Below are positions 1-10,782 of a stretch of 64,000 nucleotides of DNA, one piece after another. The notes beneath the pieces were generated by a model that worked only from the letters and a program-made list of their open reading frames with translations, was not told the origin of the DNA and did no database searches. This DNA comes from Chelydra serpentina. Lineage: Eukaryota; Chordata; Testudines; Chelydridae. The translations under genes were made by a program, and so were the position numbers. The stretch lies in the NCBI GenBank assembly GCA_037349315.1, contig JBAIAC010000024.1, forward strand, positions 38,475,501-38,539,500, read 5' to 3'. How positions within the stretch are numbered: position 1 is the stretch's first letter; the number at the start of each line of letters is the position of its first letter.

Positions 1-1270
1 GAACTCTTGGGTGAATACCATCTGGTCCTGGTGACTTATTACTATTTAGTTTATCAATTTGTTCCAAAACCTCCTCTAATGACACCTCAATCTGGGACAG
101 TTTCTCAGATTTGTCACCTAAAAAGAGTGGCTCAGGATTGGGAATCTCCCTCACATCCTCAGCTGTGAAGACCGATGCAAAGAATTCATTTAGTTTCTCT
201 GCAATGGTCTTATCGTCCTTGAGTGCTCCTTCAGCATCTCAATTGTCCAGTGGCCCCACTAGTTGTTTAGCAGGCTTCCTGCTTCTGATGTACTTACAAT
301 TTTTTTTTGCTATTACTTTTTGAGTCTTTGGCTAGCTGTTCATCAAATTCTTTTTTGGCCTTCCTAATTATATTTTTACACTTCATTTGCCAGAGTTTAT
401 GCGCCTTTCTATTTTCCTCATTAGGATTTAATTTCCACTTTTTAAAGGATGCCTTTTTACCTGCTTCTTTTACTTTGTTGTTTAGCCACGGTGGCTCTTT
501 TTTCATTCTCTTACTATGTTTTTTAATTTGGGGAATATATTTAAGTTGAGCCTTTATTATGGTGTCTTTATAAAGTTTCCATGTGGCTTGCAGGGATTTT
601 ACTTTTGGTGCTGTGCCTTTTAATTTCTGTTTAACTAGCCTCCTCATTTCTGTGTAGTTCCCCTTTCTGAAATTAAATGCTACAGTGTTGGGCCACTGTG
701 GTGTTTTCCCTGTCACAGGGATGTTACATTTAATATTATGGTCACTATTACCAAGGGGTCCAACTATATTCACCTCTTTGACCTGATCATGTGCTCCACT
801 TAGTACTAAATCAAGAATTGCCTTGCCTCTTGTGGGTTCCAGGATTAGCTGCTCCAAGAAGCAGTCATTTAAGATGTCAAGAAACTACTATCTCTGCATC
901 CCTTCCTGAGGTGATATGTACCCAATCAATATGGGGATAGTTGAAATCCCCGATTATTATTAAGTTTTTAATTTGAATAGCCTCTAATCTCCCTAAGCAT
1001 TTCACAGTCACTATCACCATCCTGGTCGGCAATATATCCCTACTGCTATATTCGTATTATTCAACCATGGAATTACTGTCCATAAAGATTCTATGGTACT
1101 GTTTGGTTCATTTCAGATTTTTACTTCATTTGATTCTATGCTTTCTTTCACATATAGTGCCACTCCAGCACGAGCATGACCTGTTCTGTCCTTTCGATAT
1201 ATTTTGTACCCTGGTACTACTGTGTCCCATTGATCATCCTCATTCCATCAAGTTTCCGTGATGCCTATTG
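1..1270 (-). pseudogene. CR1 ORF2 endonuclease remnant
   Basis: Minus-strand reading gives CR1/L2-type APE endonuclease blocks, in order: an ARAGVALYVKE block near 1170, IYCRPGW near 1030, a GDFNYPHIDW-like block near 950, then the 187-codon open frame 857-294 beginning MEQLILEPTRGKAILDLVLS and containing LGNSDHN, the conserved catalytic SDH at the end of the endonuclease. The basic linker (KKASFKKWK and so on) and the first RT residues follow to position 1. There are stops upstream of 857 and a frame change near 300. Its N-terminal part (GITET with the following Trp as a stop) is at about 1255, next to the LTR insertion. Confidence 0.8.
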
Positions 1271-2449
1271 TGACGTGTGGATCACAGAATCCCCCTTGGA
1301 AACTGCCAACAGACATGCTGAAGCTACTTCTGCCCCTGCTTTCCTGTCCTGGCAGCTTGGGACTTCAGTGCCCTGCCTGGTTTGAGCCAGACCCGTTAGC
1401 CTCCTGCAAACCCAGACCCAGGTCTGAGACCACATCCCCCAACAGCTGCAGGCTTAACTGAAAGCAGCTTAAGAAGTGTTCCTGTCTTTAACACTCAGAT
1501 GCCCAACTCCCAATGGGGTCGAAACCCCAAATAAATCAGTTTTACCCTGTATAAAGCTTATACAGGGTAAACTCATAAATTGTTCGCCCTCTATAACACT
1601 GATAGAGAGATATGCACAGCTGTTTGTCTCTCTCCCCCCCCCTCCCCCAGGTATTAATACATACTCCGGATTAATTAATAAGTAAAAAGTGATTTTATTA
1701 AATACAAAAAGTAGGATTTAAGTGGTTCCAAGACAGAACAAAGTGAATTACCAAGCAAAATAAAACATGCTAGTCTATGCCTAATACAGTAGGAAAACTG
1801 AATACAGATAAAATCTCACCCTCAGAGATGTTTCAATAAGATTCTATCACAGACTGGACATCTTCCTAATCTGGGCACAATTCTTTCCCCTGGTACAGCC
1901 CTTGTTCCAGCTCAGGTGGTAGCTAGGGGATTTCTCATGACTGCAGCCCCCTTTGTTCTGTTCCACCCCTTATATGGCTTTGGCACAATGGGGGAATCTT
2001 TTGTCTCTCTGGGTCTCCTGCCCCTCCCCCCTTCTAAATGGAAAAGCACCAGGTTAAAGATGGATTTCAGTACCAGGTGACATGGTCACATGTCCTGTGA
2101 GACCGCAAGCCTTCATTCCTCCCAGCCTTACAGGAAGGCCTGTAAGCAAACAGAGCCATCTACAGTCAATTGTCCTGGTTAATGGGAGCCATCAAGATTC
2201 CAAATCATCATTAATGGCCCACACTTTGCATAACTACAATAGGACCTCAGGGTTATATTTCTTATTTCTAGTTTCAGCTACAAGAGTGATCCATTTATAC
2301 AAATAGGATGAGCACACTCAGATTATAAGCTTTGTAAGGATACCTTACAAGAGACCCTTTGCATGAAGCATATTCTAGTTACATTATTCACATTCATTAG
2401 CATATTTTTATAAAATCATATACAGTGCAAAGTCACACCTATTGTAACA
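1271..2449 (-). mobile_element. Solo LTR inserted in the CR1
   Basis: On the minus strand it starts TGTTACAATAGG at 2449 and ends CACGTCACA at 1271, so it has TG...CA ends and is about 1.18 kb. It interrupts the CR1 endonuclease frame exactly (flanks GATGCCTAT and ATATCCTCA read through as CR1 when joined). Inside are a TATA-like CATATAAG (about 1970) and AATAAAAT (about 1695) in the order expected of U3-R. A short palindrome lies at 1550-1577. No internal retroviral genes remain, so recombination between two LTRs is likely. The target duplication is too short or worn to call. Confidence 0.75.
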
Positions 2450-2952
2450 ATATCCTCATTTAATACGAGGCACTCTAGTTCGCCCATCTTATTGTTTAAA
2501 CTTCTATCACTGGTATATAAGCACTTTAAAAACTTGTCACTTTTTAGCATTACATGATGTAATTGAATGGGACTTTTTTTCTTTTGACTGTTTATCAGAT
2601 CCTACCTGTATTTTATCATCTGTCATCATCTCCTCCTCATTAGAACATAAGGAATCTCCATTTCTAGATCCTCCCCTAAGGGATATCTGAACCACATGCT
2701 CCTCTGCACCTGTCAGCTTTCCCCCGGCCCTGGTTCCATTTTGGTTTAGGTGGAGCCCACGCTTCCTGTATAGGCTCCCCCTTTCCCAAATGTTTCCCCA
2801 GGTCCTAATAAATGTAACCCCCTCCTCCCTACACCATCATCTCATCCACACATTGATACCCTGCAGTTCTGCCTGTCTAACTGGCCCTGCGTGTGGAACT
2901 GGAAGCATTTCAGAGAATGCTACCATGGATGTCCTGGACTTCACTCTCTTAC

Positions 2953-3604
2953 CTAGCAGTTACATTTGGCCTCCAGGACCTCTCTCCTATCCTTCCCTAT
3001 GTCACTGGTACCTACATGTACCACAACCACCGGCTCCTCCCCAGCACTATGCATAAGTCTATCTAGATGTCTCAAGGGATCTGCAACCTTCGCACCAGGC
3101 AGGCACGTGTCTATGCAGTTCTCCTGGTCATCACAAACCAAGCTATCTATGTTTTTAATGATCAAATCCCCCATAACTAATCCCTGTCTCTTCCTAATAA
3201 CTGGAATTCCCTCCCACAGAGAGGTATCCTCAGTGCAAGAGGATACCACATCATCATCTGGAAGGAGGGTCCCAACTATGGGATCATTTCCCTCTGGCTC
3301 CAGTTGGATGTTCTCCTTCCCTGAGGCTTTCATCCTCCTCAACAGCACAGAGGTTGTCAGACCGGGAGTGGGACCATTCTACTGTGTCCTGGAAAGTCTC
3401 ATCTATGTACCTCTCTGTCTCTCTTAGCCCCTCCAGCTCAGCCACCCTGGTCTCCAAAGCCTGTACACGGTCTCTGAGCGCCAGGATCTCCTTGCACCGA
3501 ATGCACACGTATGGCACCTGCCCATAGGACAGGTACTCATACATGCTGCATTGGGTGCAATAAACTGGGTAGCCCTCATGCTGTTGCTGGACTTCTGCCT
3601 GCAT
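2953..3604 (-). pseudogene. CR1 ORF1 remnant (zinc-finger, coiled coil, SGNH-esterase start)
   Basis: Two overlapping minus-strand frames (3604-3284, 106 codons; 3348-2953, 131 codons) together cover the first part of CR1 ORF1, implying one frameshift near 3300-3348. The first frame has a paired-cysteine motif (CTQC and CIRC about 15 residues apart), as in the PHD-like or zinc region of vertebrate CR1 ORF1, then a heptad-like stretch (LRDRVQALETRVAELEG). The second has GDLIIKNID and HVGTSDIGKD, which match the first and third blocks of SGNH esterases; the nucleophile Ser of the GDS block is replaced by Leu (GDL). ORF1 proteins of this type bind LINE RNA. Decayed copy. Confidence 0.75.
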
Positions 3605-4016
3605 TCTCTTTTTACTCCTTTGTTGTTGTTGTTGTTGTTTTGATCAGGGGATTTTTTTAGCTTAAATTTAAAGAAGTTAAGGAATGTTAAGTGTATGTAA
3701 TTCCCCCCCCCCCGCCCAAGTCCCCCTGTAAACTCCCTCATAAAACTCCTTTGTTAGCTTCTCCTGTTCGCTAGTTCCTCTGGTTGCTTAGGAGCGTGCT
3801 TTTCAAAGCCCTGGTCTTTCTGAGTAGCCCCCTGGTTAAGGGTTGATGGGCACTAAAGGGCTTAGGGATCAAAGCCTCTTTAAGACGCTCTCAGCCTTGC
3901 CTAGCAGGCTAGTAGGCTCAGCACCCACACAGTCAACACACGGTCCCCCAAACAAACAGATCACAGTCCAGCAGCAAGCACACCACAAGGTCCAAACTTT
4001 GACCAAGGTCAAAAGG

Positions 4017-4206
4017 GGGGGAAGCAATATATATTAATATGTGCAGAGCACATATGAATAGAAAATACATCATGTACATGGGTAAAGCACCACAAAATCT
4101 TCTGAAATGTGTAATCAAAAGGAGCTGTCCTGTCTGGATATAATTTTACGTATCTTTCAGCTAACTTGGTGACACCATTCTAGTCAGAGACCCATTACTC
4201 CTGAAG
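4017..4206. other. Unassigned AT-rich sequence
   Basis: About 190 bp between the CR1 leader and the DNA element. I see no ORF or repeat end. Confidence 0.4.
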
Positions 4207-5366
4207 ACATTCTGCACCAAAAATTAAAAATTCTGCACACGATATTTTAAAATTCTGCTTGTTTTATTTGTCAATAAATGAATGGAGAGGCTCCAGCATG
4301 GCAATGGGGAGCATAGGCCACTGGCTGTACAAAGGTGGGAGATCACCCTGCAGTCCCCTCTCCCCCCAGACACGGACTCAGCGGTGAAGCTGCACCCAAC
4401 CCTGACACAGCACGAGGCCTAGGCCTGCCCCAGAAACACTCTGGGGCCCTTCCCCTCTGCGCCAGGTGCACCAATTGTGGGGTAGGAAGGCTCAACCAGG
4501 CAGGATCCAAATGTGGAGGGGCCCAATTTGGGGGATCCAGGTGAGGCGTGAGAGGATTCTGTGTGGGACAATCTGGGTGCAGGCAGCTCAGTGGGGAGCC
4601 TAGGTGTGGGCGGATCGGGATGCACAGAGGCTCGTTGGGGGGTTCCAGGTGCAGGGGCAATGGGACTCTGTGGGGGCTTCCAGATAAAGGTGGTTGGGGA
4701 TAAGGGGGGGGGGATCCGGGTGTGGAGGAGTAGGGCTTCATGGGGTGGGGGTCTGAGTACAGCTAGCCTTGGGGTCTGGATGTGGGAACTCAGGGTGGTG
4801 CAGGGAGTGGGGCATCAGAGTGGGGGTTTGAGTGGTCTGCATGCAGGGGTGGGGTCCAGAGGCAGGGGGGCTCCAGGTACAGGGGTTGAAGTTCAGTGGG
4901 GGTGTGGTTCAGGTATGGAGGGCTATGGGAGTTCTGGATGTACCGGGCGAGACTTGCCAGGGGTGTCTGGGTATGGGAGGTACGGATGCATGGGGATTGG
5001 GTGAATGGGGGAGCAGCTCCCTGTAGAGTGACCCCTCCACCCACAGCTGAGGAGCAATGTGGGCAGGAAACAGGGGAGGATGATGAGCTTCCTGCTTCCA
5101 GCCACTCCTTTCAGGGGAAGAGGAAGTCCCATCCTCTCCTGCCTCCAGCCCAAATGAGACTAGCAGCTGAGCCCGGCTGAGGTAGCCCTGCAGTTATTTA
5201 CCTCTCTGCCAGCTGCTCCGGGTGCCTGAAACAATGTACCTGCACTGCTAGGGAGTGGTACGTGACTACTCTTGCAGATTCCCTTCACTTCCCTGTCAGA
5301 AAGTCATTTTCTGCAGGGAAGCAAAGTAAGCTATGGGGGACATGAATTCTGTGCAGAATTCCCCTC
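4207..5366. mobile_element. Non-autonomous DNA element with ATTCTGCAC ends and a G-rich core
   Basis: The ends are inverted: ATTCTGCACC near 4210 and GTGCAGAATTCCCC at 5353-5366. The AT-rich left subterminal part repeats ATTCTGC three times. No transposase is visible. The core (4480-5010) is a strongly G-rich plus strand made of degenerate units of the type GGGGTCCAGGTGTGGG. ORFs over this core on both strands are proline/glycine-rich shadows of the repeat. The superfamily is uncertain; a clear target duplication was not found. Confidence 0.6.
4480..5010 (+). repeat. Degenerate G-rich minisatellite inside the DNA element
   Basis: About 530 bp in which units of roughly 20-35 bp recur with the words TCCAGGT, GGGTGTGG and GGGGG. 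The plus strand has many runs of three or more G, so G-quadruplex formation is possible. Confidence 0.6.
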
Positions 5367-5669
5367 ATTGGGATGGTAGGTTTATTAAACACTGAATTAA
5401 TAAGACGCATCCGTGCATGGAATTTATTCACCTATGAGAGATAATTTGAGTCATATTTTTCACAGAATAAGTGAAACCTGACTTTCAGCCCAGCCTTAAT
5501 GTTTTCTCTTGCAAACAGGTAGTCAGAGATCTAATTACTAATATTTGGTACAGCAATTTATTTTAGGTGCACAAGTGTGAGTTCAATCATTTATGAATGC
5601 AAAAAGGCACTCATCACAACACAGTCTAGGGCTTAAAATCTGGTTTATTGTCTTGGTTCTAAATATAGA
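5367..5669. other. Unassigned unique-looking sequence
   Basis: About 300 bp of AT-rich DNA between two DNA transposons. No gene or repeat end recognised. Confidence 0.4.
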
Positions 5670-6039
5670 TTAGAAATTAGGTCTGTCAATTAATCACAGT
5701 TAACTCACTTAATTAACTCAAAAACATTAATTGTGATTAAAAATGTAATCGCGATTAATGGCACTGTTAAATAGAATACCAAATGCAATTTATTAAATAT
5801 TTTTGCATGTTTTTCTACATTTTCAAATATATTGAATTCAATTACCACACAGAATAACGTGTAGTGCTCACTTTATATATATTTTATATTATTATTTTTA
5901 TAATTTTTACAGTGCAAATTCAAGTACTGTAGTGCAATCTATATCATGAAAGTGCAACTCAGAAATGTAGACTTACAAAAACGAAACAACGTGAAACTTT
6001 AGAACATACAGGTCCACTCAGTCTTACTTCTTGTGCAGC

Positions 6040-6253
6040 CAATCGCTAAGAGAAACAAGTTTGTTTACATTTACGGGAGATAATGCTGCCCACTTCTTAA
6101 TTACAACGTCACCTGAAAATGAGAACAGACATTCTCATGGTACTGTTATAGCTGGCATCACAAGATATTTACGTGCCAGATGCGCTAAAGATTCATATGT
6201 CTCTTCATGCTTTTGTCATGGTTCCTGAGGACATGCTTCCATGCTGATGACTC
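6040..6253 (-). pseudogene. Second, inverted copy of the hAT dimerisation region
   Basis: On the minus strand of the left arm, a frame with stops reads SLAHLARKYLVMPAITVP and then NVNKLVSLSDWLHKK, clearly the same domain as 6692-6905 but diverged. A plus-strand 65-codon ORF at 6031-6228 and the minus-strand 73-codon ORF at 6902-6681 are matching antisense shadows of the two copies. Confidence 0.75.
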
Positions 6254-6429
6254 TCGTTAAAAAAATAATGCATCAATTAAATTTGTGACTGAACCCCTTG
6301 GGGGAGCATTGTATGTCTCCTGCTGTTTTACCTGCATGCTGCCATATATTTCATGTTATAGCAGTCTCAGATGATGACCCAGCACATGTTGTTAGTTTTG
6401 AGAACACTTTCACTGCAAATTTGACAAAA

Positions 6430-6905
6430 TGCAAAGAAGATACCAAGTGAAATTTCTAAAGATAGCTACAGCACTCAACCCAAGATTTAAGAATTTGAAG
6501 TGCCTTCCAAAATCTGAGAGTGACGAGGTGTGGAGCATGCTTTCAGAAGTCTTAAGCAACACTCCGATGCAGAAACTACAGAACCCAAACCACCAAAAAA
6601 AAAAAAAATCTCAACCTTCTGCTGGTGGCATCAGATGATGAAAATGAACATGCATTGGTCCGCACTGCTTTGGATCATTATCAAGCAGAGCCCGTCATCA
6701 GCATGGACACATATCCTTTGGAATGGTGGTTGAAGCATGAAGGGACATGAGACTCTTTAATGCATCTGGCATGTAAATATCTTGGGATGCCAGCTACAAC
6801 AGTGCCATGCGAACGTCTGTTTTCACTTTGTAAACAAGAAGCAGGAGTATTATCTTCTGCAAATGTAAACACACTTGTTTGTCTGAGCGATTGGCTGAAC
6901 AAGAA
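6430..6905 (+). pseudogene. hAT transposase C-terminal remnant
   Basis: Plus-strand fragments in more than one frame encode IATALNPRFKNLKCLPKSE, a run of lysines from a poly-A tract (about 6596-6608), then DTYPLEWWLKHEG, MHLACKYLGMPATTVPCERLF and NVNTLVCLSDWLNKK. The order PLEWW, then A-x-KYL, then P-x-ERLFS, then N-V-x-x-LV matches the hAT C-terminal dimerisation domain of ZBED-type transposases. A stop after KHEG and frame changes near 6600 make it a pseudogene. The N-terminal BED finger and most of the catalytic core are absent. Confidence 0.82.
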
Positions 6906-7278
6906 GTAGGACTGATTGGACTTTTAGGCTCTAAAGTTTTACATTGTTTTGTTTTTGAATGCAGGGGTTTTTTTGTACATAATTCTACATTTGTAAGTTC
7001 AACTTTCATGATAAAAAGATTGCACTACAATACTTGTATTAGGTGAATTGAAAATACTATTTCTTTTGTTTTTTACAGTGCTAATATTTGTAATACAAAA
7101 TAAATATAAAGTGAGCACTGTACACTTTGTATTCTGTGTTCTAATTGAAATCAATATATTTGAAAATGTAGAAAACATGCAAAAATATTTCAATAAGTGG
7201 TATTCTATTATTTTTTAAATCGTGCAATTTTTTGTTATCGCGCAATGTTTTAAATCACTTGACAGCCCTATTAGAAAT

Positions 7279-8691
7279 ATAAATCAGTTTATTTATCTCT
7301 TTCACAAGGCTACGTACTAGAAAGCACAAGAGAATGGAAATTACTTGTGCAAAACATGAGAGTGTACTGGAGCATTTTGCAGCAGTGGCATCTCCCTGAA
7401 TGAAATGGAAGGCCCACTGCTTGTGTTATGGTGTGCTAGAGACAAAAACCCAACTTGTGGTAAACCCATCACTTCACTATTATTGGGATTGCTAATTATT
7501 ATGTATATAGAACCAAATGTGATTCAGGCTTTTTTAAGATAAATATGACAAGGTCACGGATTCAAAAGCTTTACAGTCTAAATGAATATAGAAGACTGAT
7601 ATGATACAATACATAGAAACAAGCGAGGGTTAGCATTGTGCCTTGTAGATGCCTCTGCATTTGTTTTCTGCTTACCTAATACATGCTTTGAAAGAACTAG
7701 AATATAGGCCCCTCAATGAAGAAGTGCATTTGAAGAAAGGACTCAAGAACATGCAATGTGCTCCAAGTCATGGAAGGCCACACGGAAGAAGGCATAGAGA
7801 TGGACATGAAGTGAGTGCTTAATTGTGAGTCTTGGGCAGAACAAAAGCGCTAGGTGGATTAGATTAACTAAAATACTTACTACATGATCCAAAATGGTAC
7901 ATCAGCAAATGTTTGCAATATATTGATAAAGTATATTATCAGCAGTGAAAACATGCAATTGGTAATTAAAGTGAGCCGTAACTATGAAATGGAGCCAATG
8001 ATTCTGTATTGTAGGTTCTTTTCATACATTTGTTGAATGATCAGTTTAGACTACAGTTTCAGTCAAATATATTTTTATTTCTCATTTAATGGAATTCACA
8101 CCCTGCACAGATCTTTATGATGTCTAGTAAAGAAATGATTAGGAAACTCATTCTGGATTATACAAGCCTGAACAATCATATCAGGAAAAATATTTGCAAG
8201 TAAAGATGCCTATAAGGGCAATGGGGTGGGTGGAATATTTACAACCAAATTCAAGTACTCCTGTAGCACCCTACTCAACAAGAAATCCCACTGAAATCAA
8301 AGTGCTATTCATTGAGTAAAAGTTTCAGAATCTGGCCTGTAGGTATAAAGAATCCTTCATTAACAGATAAGTGAGCTAGATGAGCGAATATCTTTTTCAT
8401 CTGTGGATTGTATAATCCATATTTGGTAGAGGCATATGATGGAGAAAGGGGATATTGGAATCCCCTTACAGAGATGTGCTACATTGGAAAAAATATACTC
8501 ATATTGAGACCAAAATCTTCCAAACCTGGATGCCCAAAGACAAATACCTAAATCCCTACTGAGGCATCTAAATAAAAAGTAGGCCGATTTTCAGAAATGC
8601 TTAACACCCACAACTCCCAGTGGTTTCAAAGACAGCTTGTGGATACTCAGCACTTCTGAAAATCAGGTCACTGATTTAGATGCCTATATAT
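7279..8691. other. Intergenic stretch without recognised genes
   Basis: AT-rich DNA with no coding signal. The part from about 8500 to 8680 has weak palindromic similarity (GATGCCCAAA, then CTGAAAATCAGG) to a dispersed quasi-palindromic repeat seen elsewhere in the window. Confidence 0.4.
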
Positions 8692-9325
8692 TAGAGTTGG
8701 GCAGAAATTTTCTGACAAAATGTTTGACATAAAAAGCAGTTTCCACAAAATCAAAATTTTTCAGAATTTTTTTATTTCCTGTTGGGAATATTGAAATGAA
8801 ATATTCTGCTTTGGGTCAGGTTAACAAACATCAGAACATTTGAGTTTGTTTAAATGAATCAAAACATTTCATTTCAGCTCAGTTTGACATTAATCTGAGT
8901 CCACCTGAGCTGCTATGTGCCTCATGGGAGCTGTTGTTCAGGTAACTTATGCCCCCCATTCTCCCCTATGCAAAAGGCTTCCTGACTGGACTACATCTCC
9001 CATGGTAAACTGCAGTATCCCCTCTGGGTGAATTGCAGTAATGCATAATGGGAATTACATGACCACAGCACATCATGGGAAATGAAATCTGGCCAAAGAA
9101 CTCAGCCTATACTGGAGAATGGGGACATGAGTCACCATGACAGCTCAGGTAACAAAGACTAATGTTGAAACAAGCCAAAACAAAACCTTTCAACCAATCA
9201 AAATTTTTCTGGACTCTCCATTCCTCGAAAATTTTCAATATTTTGTTTTGTCCTGATTCAAGAAGAAATATTTTGAAATATCTGAATTTCCCACATTGGT
9301 CAAAAAAAAAATTCTACCAGCTCTA
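8692..9325. mobile_element. Fold-back (long inverted repeat) DNA element
   Basis: The ends TAGAGTTGGGCAGAA and TTCTACCAGCTCTA are inverted. Similarity between arms continues inward: the left AACATTTCATTTCAGC and CACCTGAGCTGC stretches have counterparts in the right arm (CATGACAGCTCAGGTAAC). The element is thus an imperfect palindrome of about 630 bp centred near 9000, with no coding capacity. A hAT MITE is likely, but no target duplication was found. Confidence 0.65.
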
Positions 9326-10777
9326 CTAAATATGGATTTAGGTGCCTTTCTTTAGGCACCCAGGTTTGAAAACATTGACTTTAGTGTGTCAAAAGATATC
9401 TGCAACTTGCATTATTTTGGTACACAAATCAAAATGAAGTCCTATTATAATGTATAAAGTGCAACAAAACCCACGAGTCTGGCTGTCACATTCTGAGGAG
9501 TCTTAACCCAAGAGCCACACAACCCTATTCGTTACAAAAATGCTATATCATTCCTAATTGTAGATAGGTGTATACACAGGATAAAAGTCACATTAATATA
9601 CAATAGGATGTTATGAGGGGCAGGAACTGTCATTTGCTATATGTTTGTACAGGGCCCCATGGAGGTCTCCAGGCACTACTGCAAGGTTTTAAATAAATAA
9701 TAAATCATATAAAAATGAAATAGAATTTGGATTGCATATTAAAGCCCCAATTTAGCAAATGAACGGGACTATTCACATGCTTAAAGTTAAGCATGTGCTT
9801 AAGCACTTTGCACACCCATAGCCTGATCCTGCATACCCAATGCATTCAAAACTCACTGAAGGCAACTAGGAGTTTTGGGCATGCAAGGAATGCAAGATTA
9901 ACTCCATAGATGAAGTGTTTCTATATTGTGGGATGCACACACCTGACATACTATTTGAAATAAATGTAGCTGCTTTACTATTAGTGGAGACCCCCTTTTA
10001 AATAATTTAATTGTTTCCATTCTAACATGGCATAACAATGACTCTGGGCTATATTTTAAAAAGTACTCAGTGGGAAAAGGAGGAAGACTTCCTCCATTTC
10101 TTTGGGCATGATTTAGACATAAATAGTCCAGTATATAATACATACATTAATTCCCTATTTGCTTTCTCCCATCACCTACAAACCAGTTGTAATAGAATGG
10201 TAAATTGAACAGAGGGGCAACATTTAAGATTAGGAGATAATTTTATTAGCTTTCAACAATTGCTGGCGAAATAGGCCATTATTTTGCGATACCCAATTAT
10301 GCTAATTCTAATTTTCTTCAGCAGGTCTGGTGAATCTTTAGTGAGACTTGGAAGTAAAAATAACATTCATTTTGTTACCCAAGTCCTAGAATTTTCCTTG
10401 GATGTCACCTTTAGTACTCTTTAATTAGTGAGCTATGAATTGTGTGTGGGGGGGGGGCGGGGGTGGAAATGCTGACACTGGAAAATGAAAGAAAAAATTC
10501 TGCCTTTGGCTATATCCTCCTCTAGATTTGTATACTGCAAGATCTCTACCCCTTCAGGTTCCCCCTCTCCTCCAAGGGGACAGGGAGGGGAAAAGAGAGA
10601 GAGCCTGCTGCTTCTAGGCTCTCCCGCCAGGCAGGGAAAAAGGGAGACCCTGCCCCAGTTTCTATTTCCCTAGCCTGATTCTGGGGGAAACTGTTCAGTC
10701 TCCTCATACCCCATAGTGAGGAGAATTGTTGGAAACACAAGGGCTGTCCCTAAATAGCTACAAATGCTGCATGAATA
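9326..10777. other. Intergenic stretch with a quasi-palindromic repeat
   Basis: No gene recognised. At 9743-9895 there is a dispersed quasi-palindrome (centre ACATGCTTAAAGTTAAGCATGT; flanks AGCAAATG and GCACTTTGC). A poly-G tract lies at 10447-10461. Confidence 0.45.
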
Positions 10778-10782
10778 TATGC

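Larger units (their letters stand above)
1..4016 (-). mobile_element. CR1 LINE with 5' end retained, interrupted by a solo LTR
   Basis: Read on the minus strand, the element begins near 4016 with a GC-rich 5'UTR-like leader (a poly-G stretch at 3705-3717 and a TTG/CAA triplet run at 3618-3638). It then carries a broken ORF1 (3604-2953 and on to about 2600), the start of ORF2, and the endonuclease part down to position 1. The first bases of the window, read on the minus strand, encode KSPGPDGIHPRV, the start of the reverse transcriptase domain, so the RT lies off the left edge. An LTR (1271-2449) splits the endonuclease. Most CR1 copies are 5'-truncated, so a copy with leader and ORF1 is less usual. 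Several stops and shifts show it is dead. Confidence 0.88.
5678..7270 (+). mobile_element. hAT transposon with 580-bp inverted arms
   Basis: Terminal repeats TAGGTCTGTCAA (left) and TTGACAGCCCTA (right, inverted) are flanked by a perfect 8-bp target duplication TTAGAAAT at 5670-5677 and 7271-7278, diagnostic of hAT. The inverted similarity does not stop at the ends: 5678 to about 6253 matches the reverse complement of about 6692-7270. The right arm encodes the transposase C-terminus on the plus strand, so the left arm carries a second, diverged copy of it on the minus strand. The middle (6254-6691) holds the preceding transposase part. The element is dead (stops, shifts). Confidence 0.92.

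Noticed and set aside
4343..5044. Proline- or glycine-rich ORFs on both strands
   Set aside because: They are translations of the G-rich minisatellite; both strands are open because the repeat lacks stops.
6031..6228. 65-codon plus-strand ORF similar to another at 6681-6902
   Set aside because: The similarity arises because both are antisense shadows of the two inverted copies of the hAT dimerisation region.
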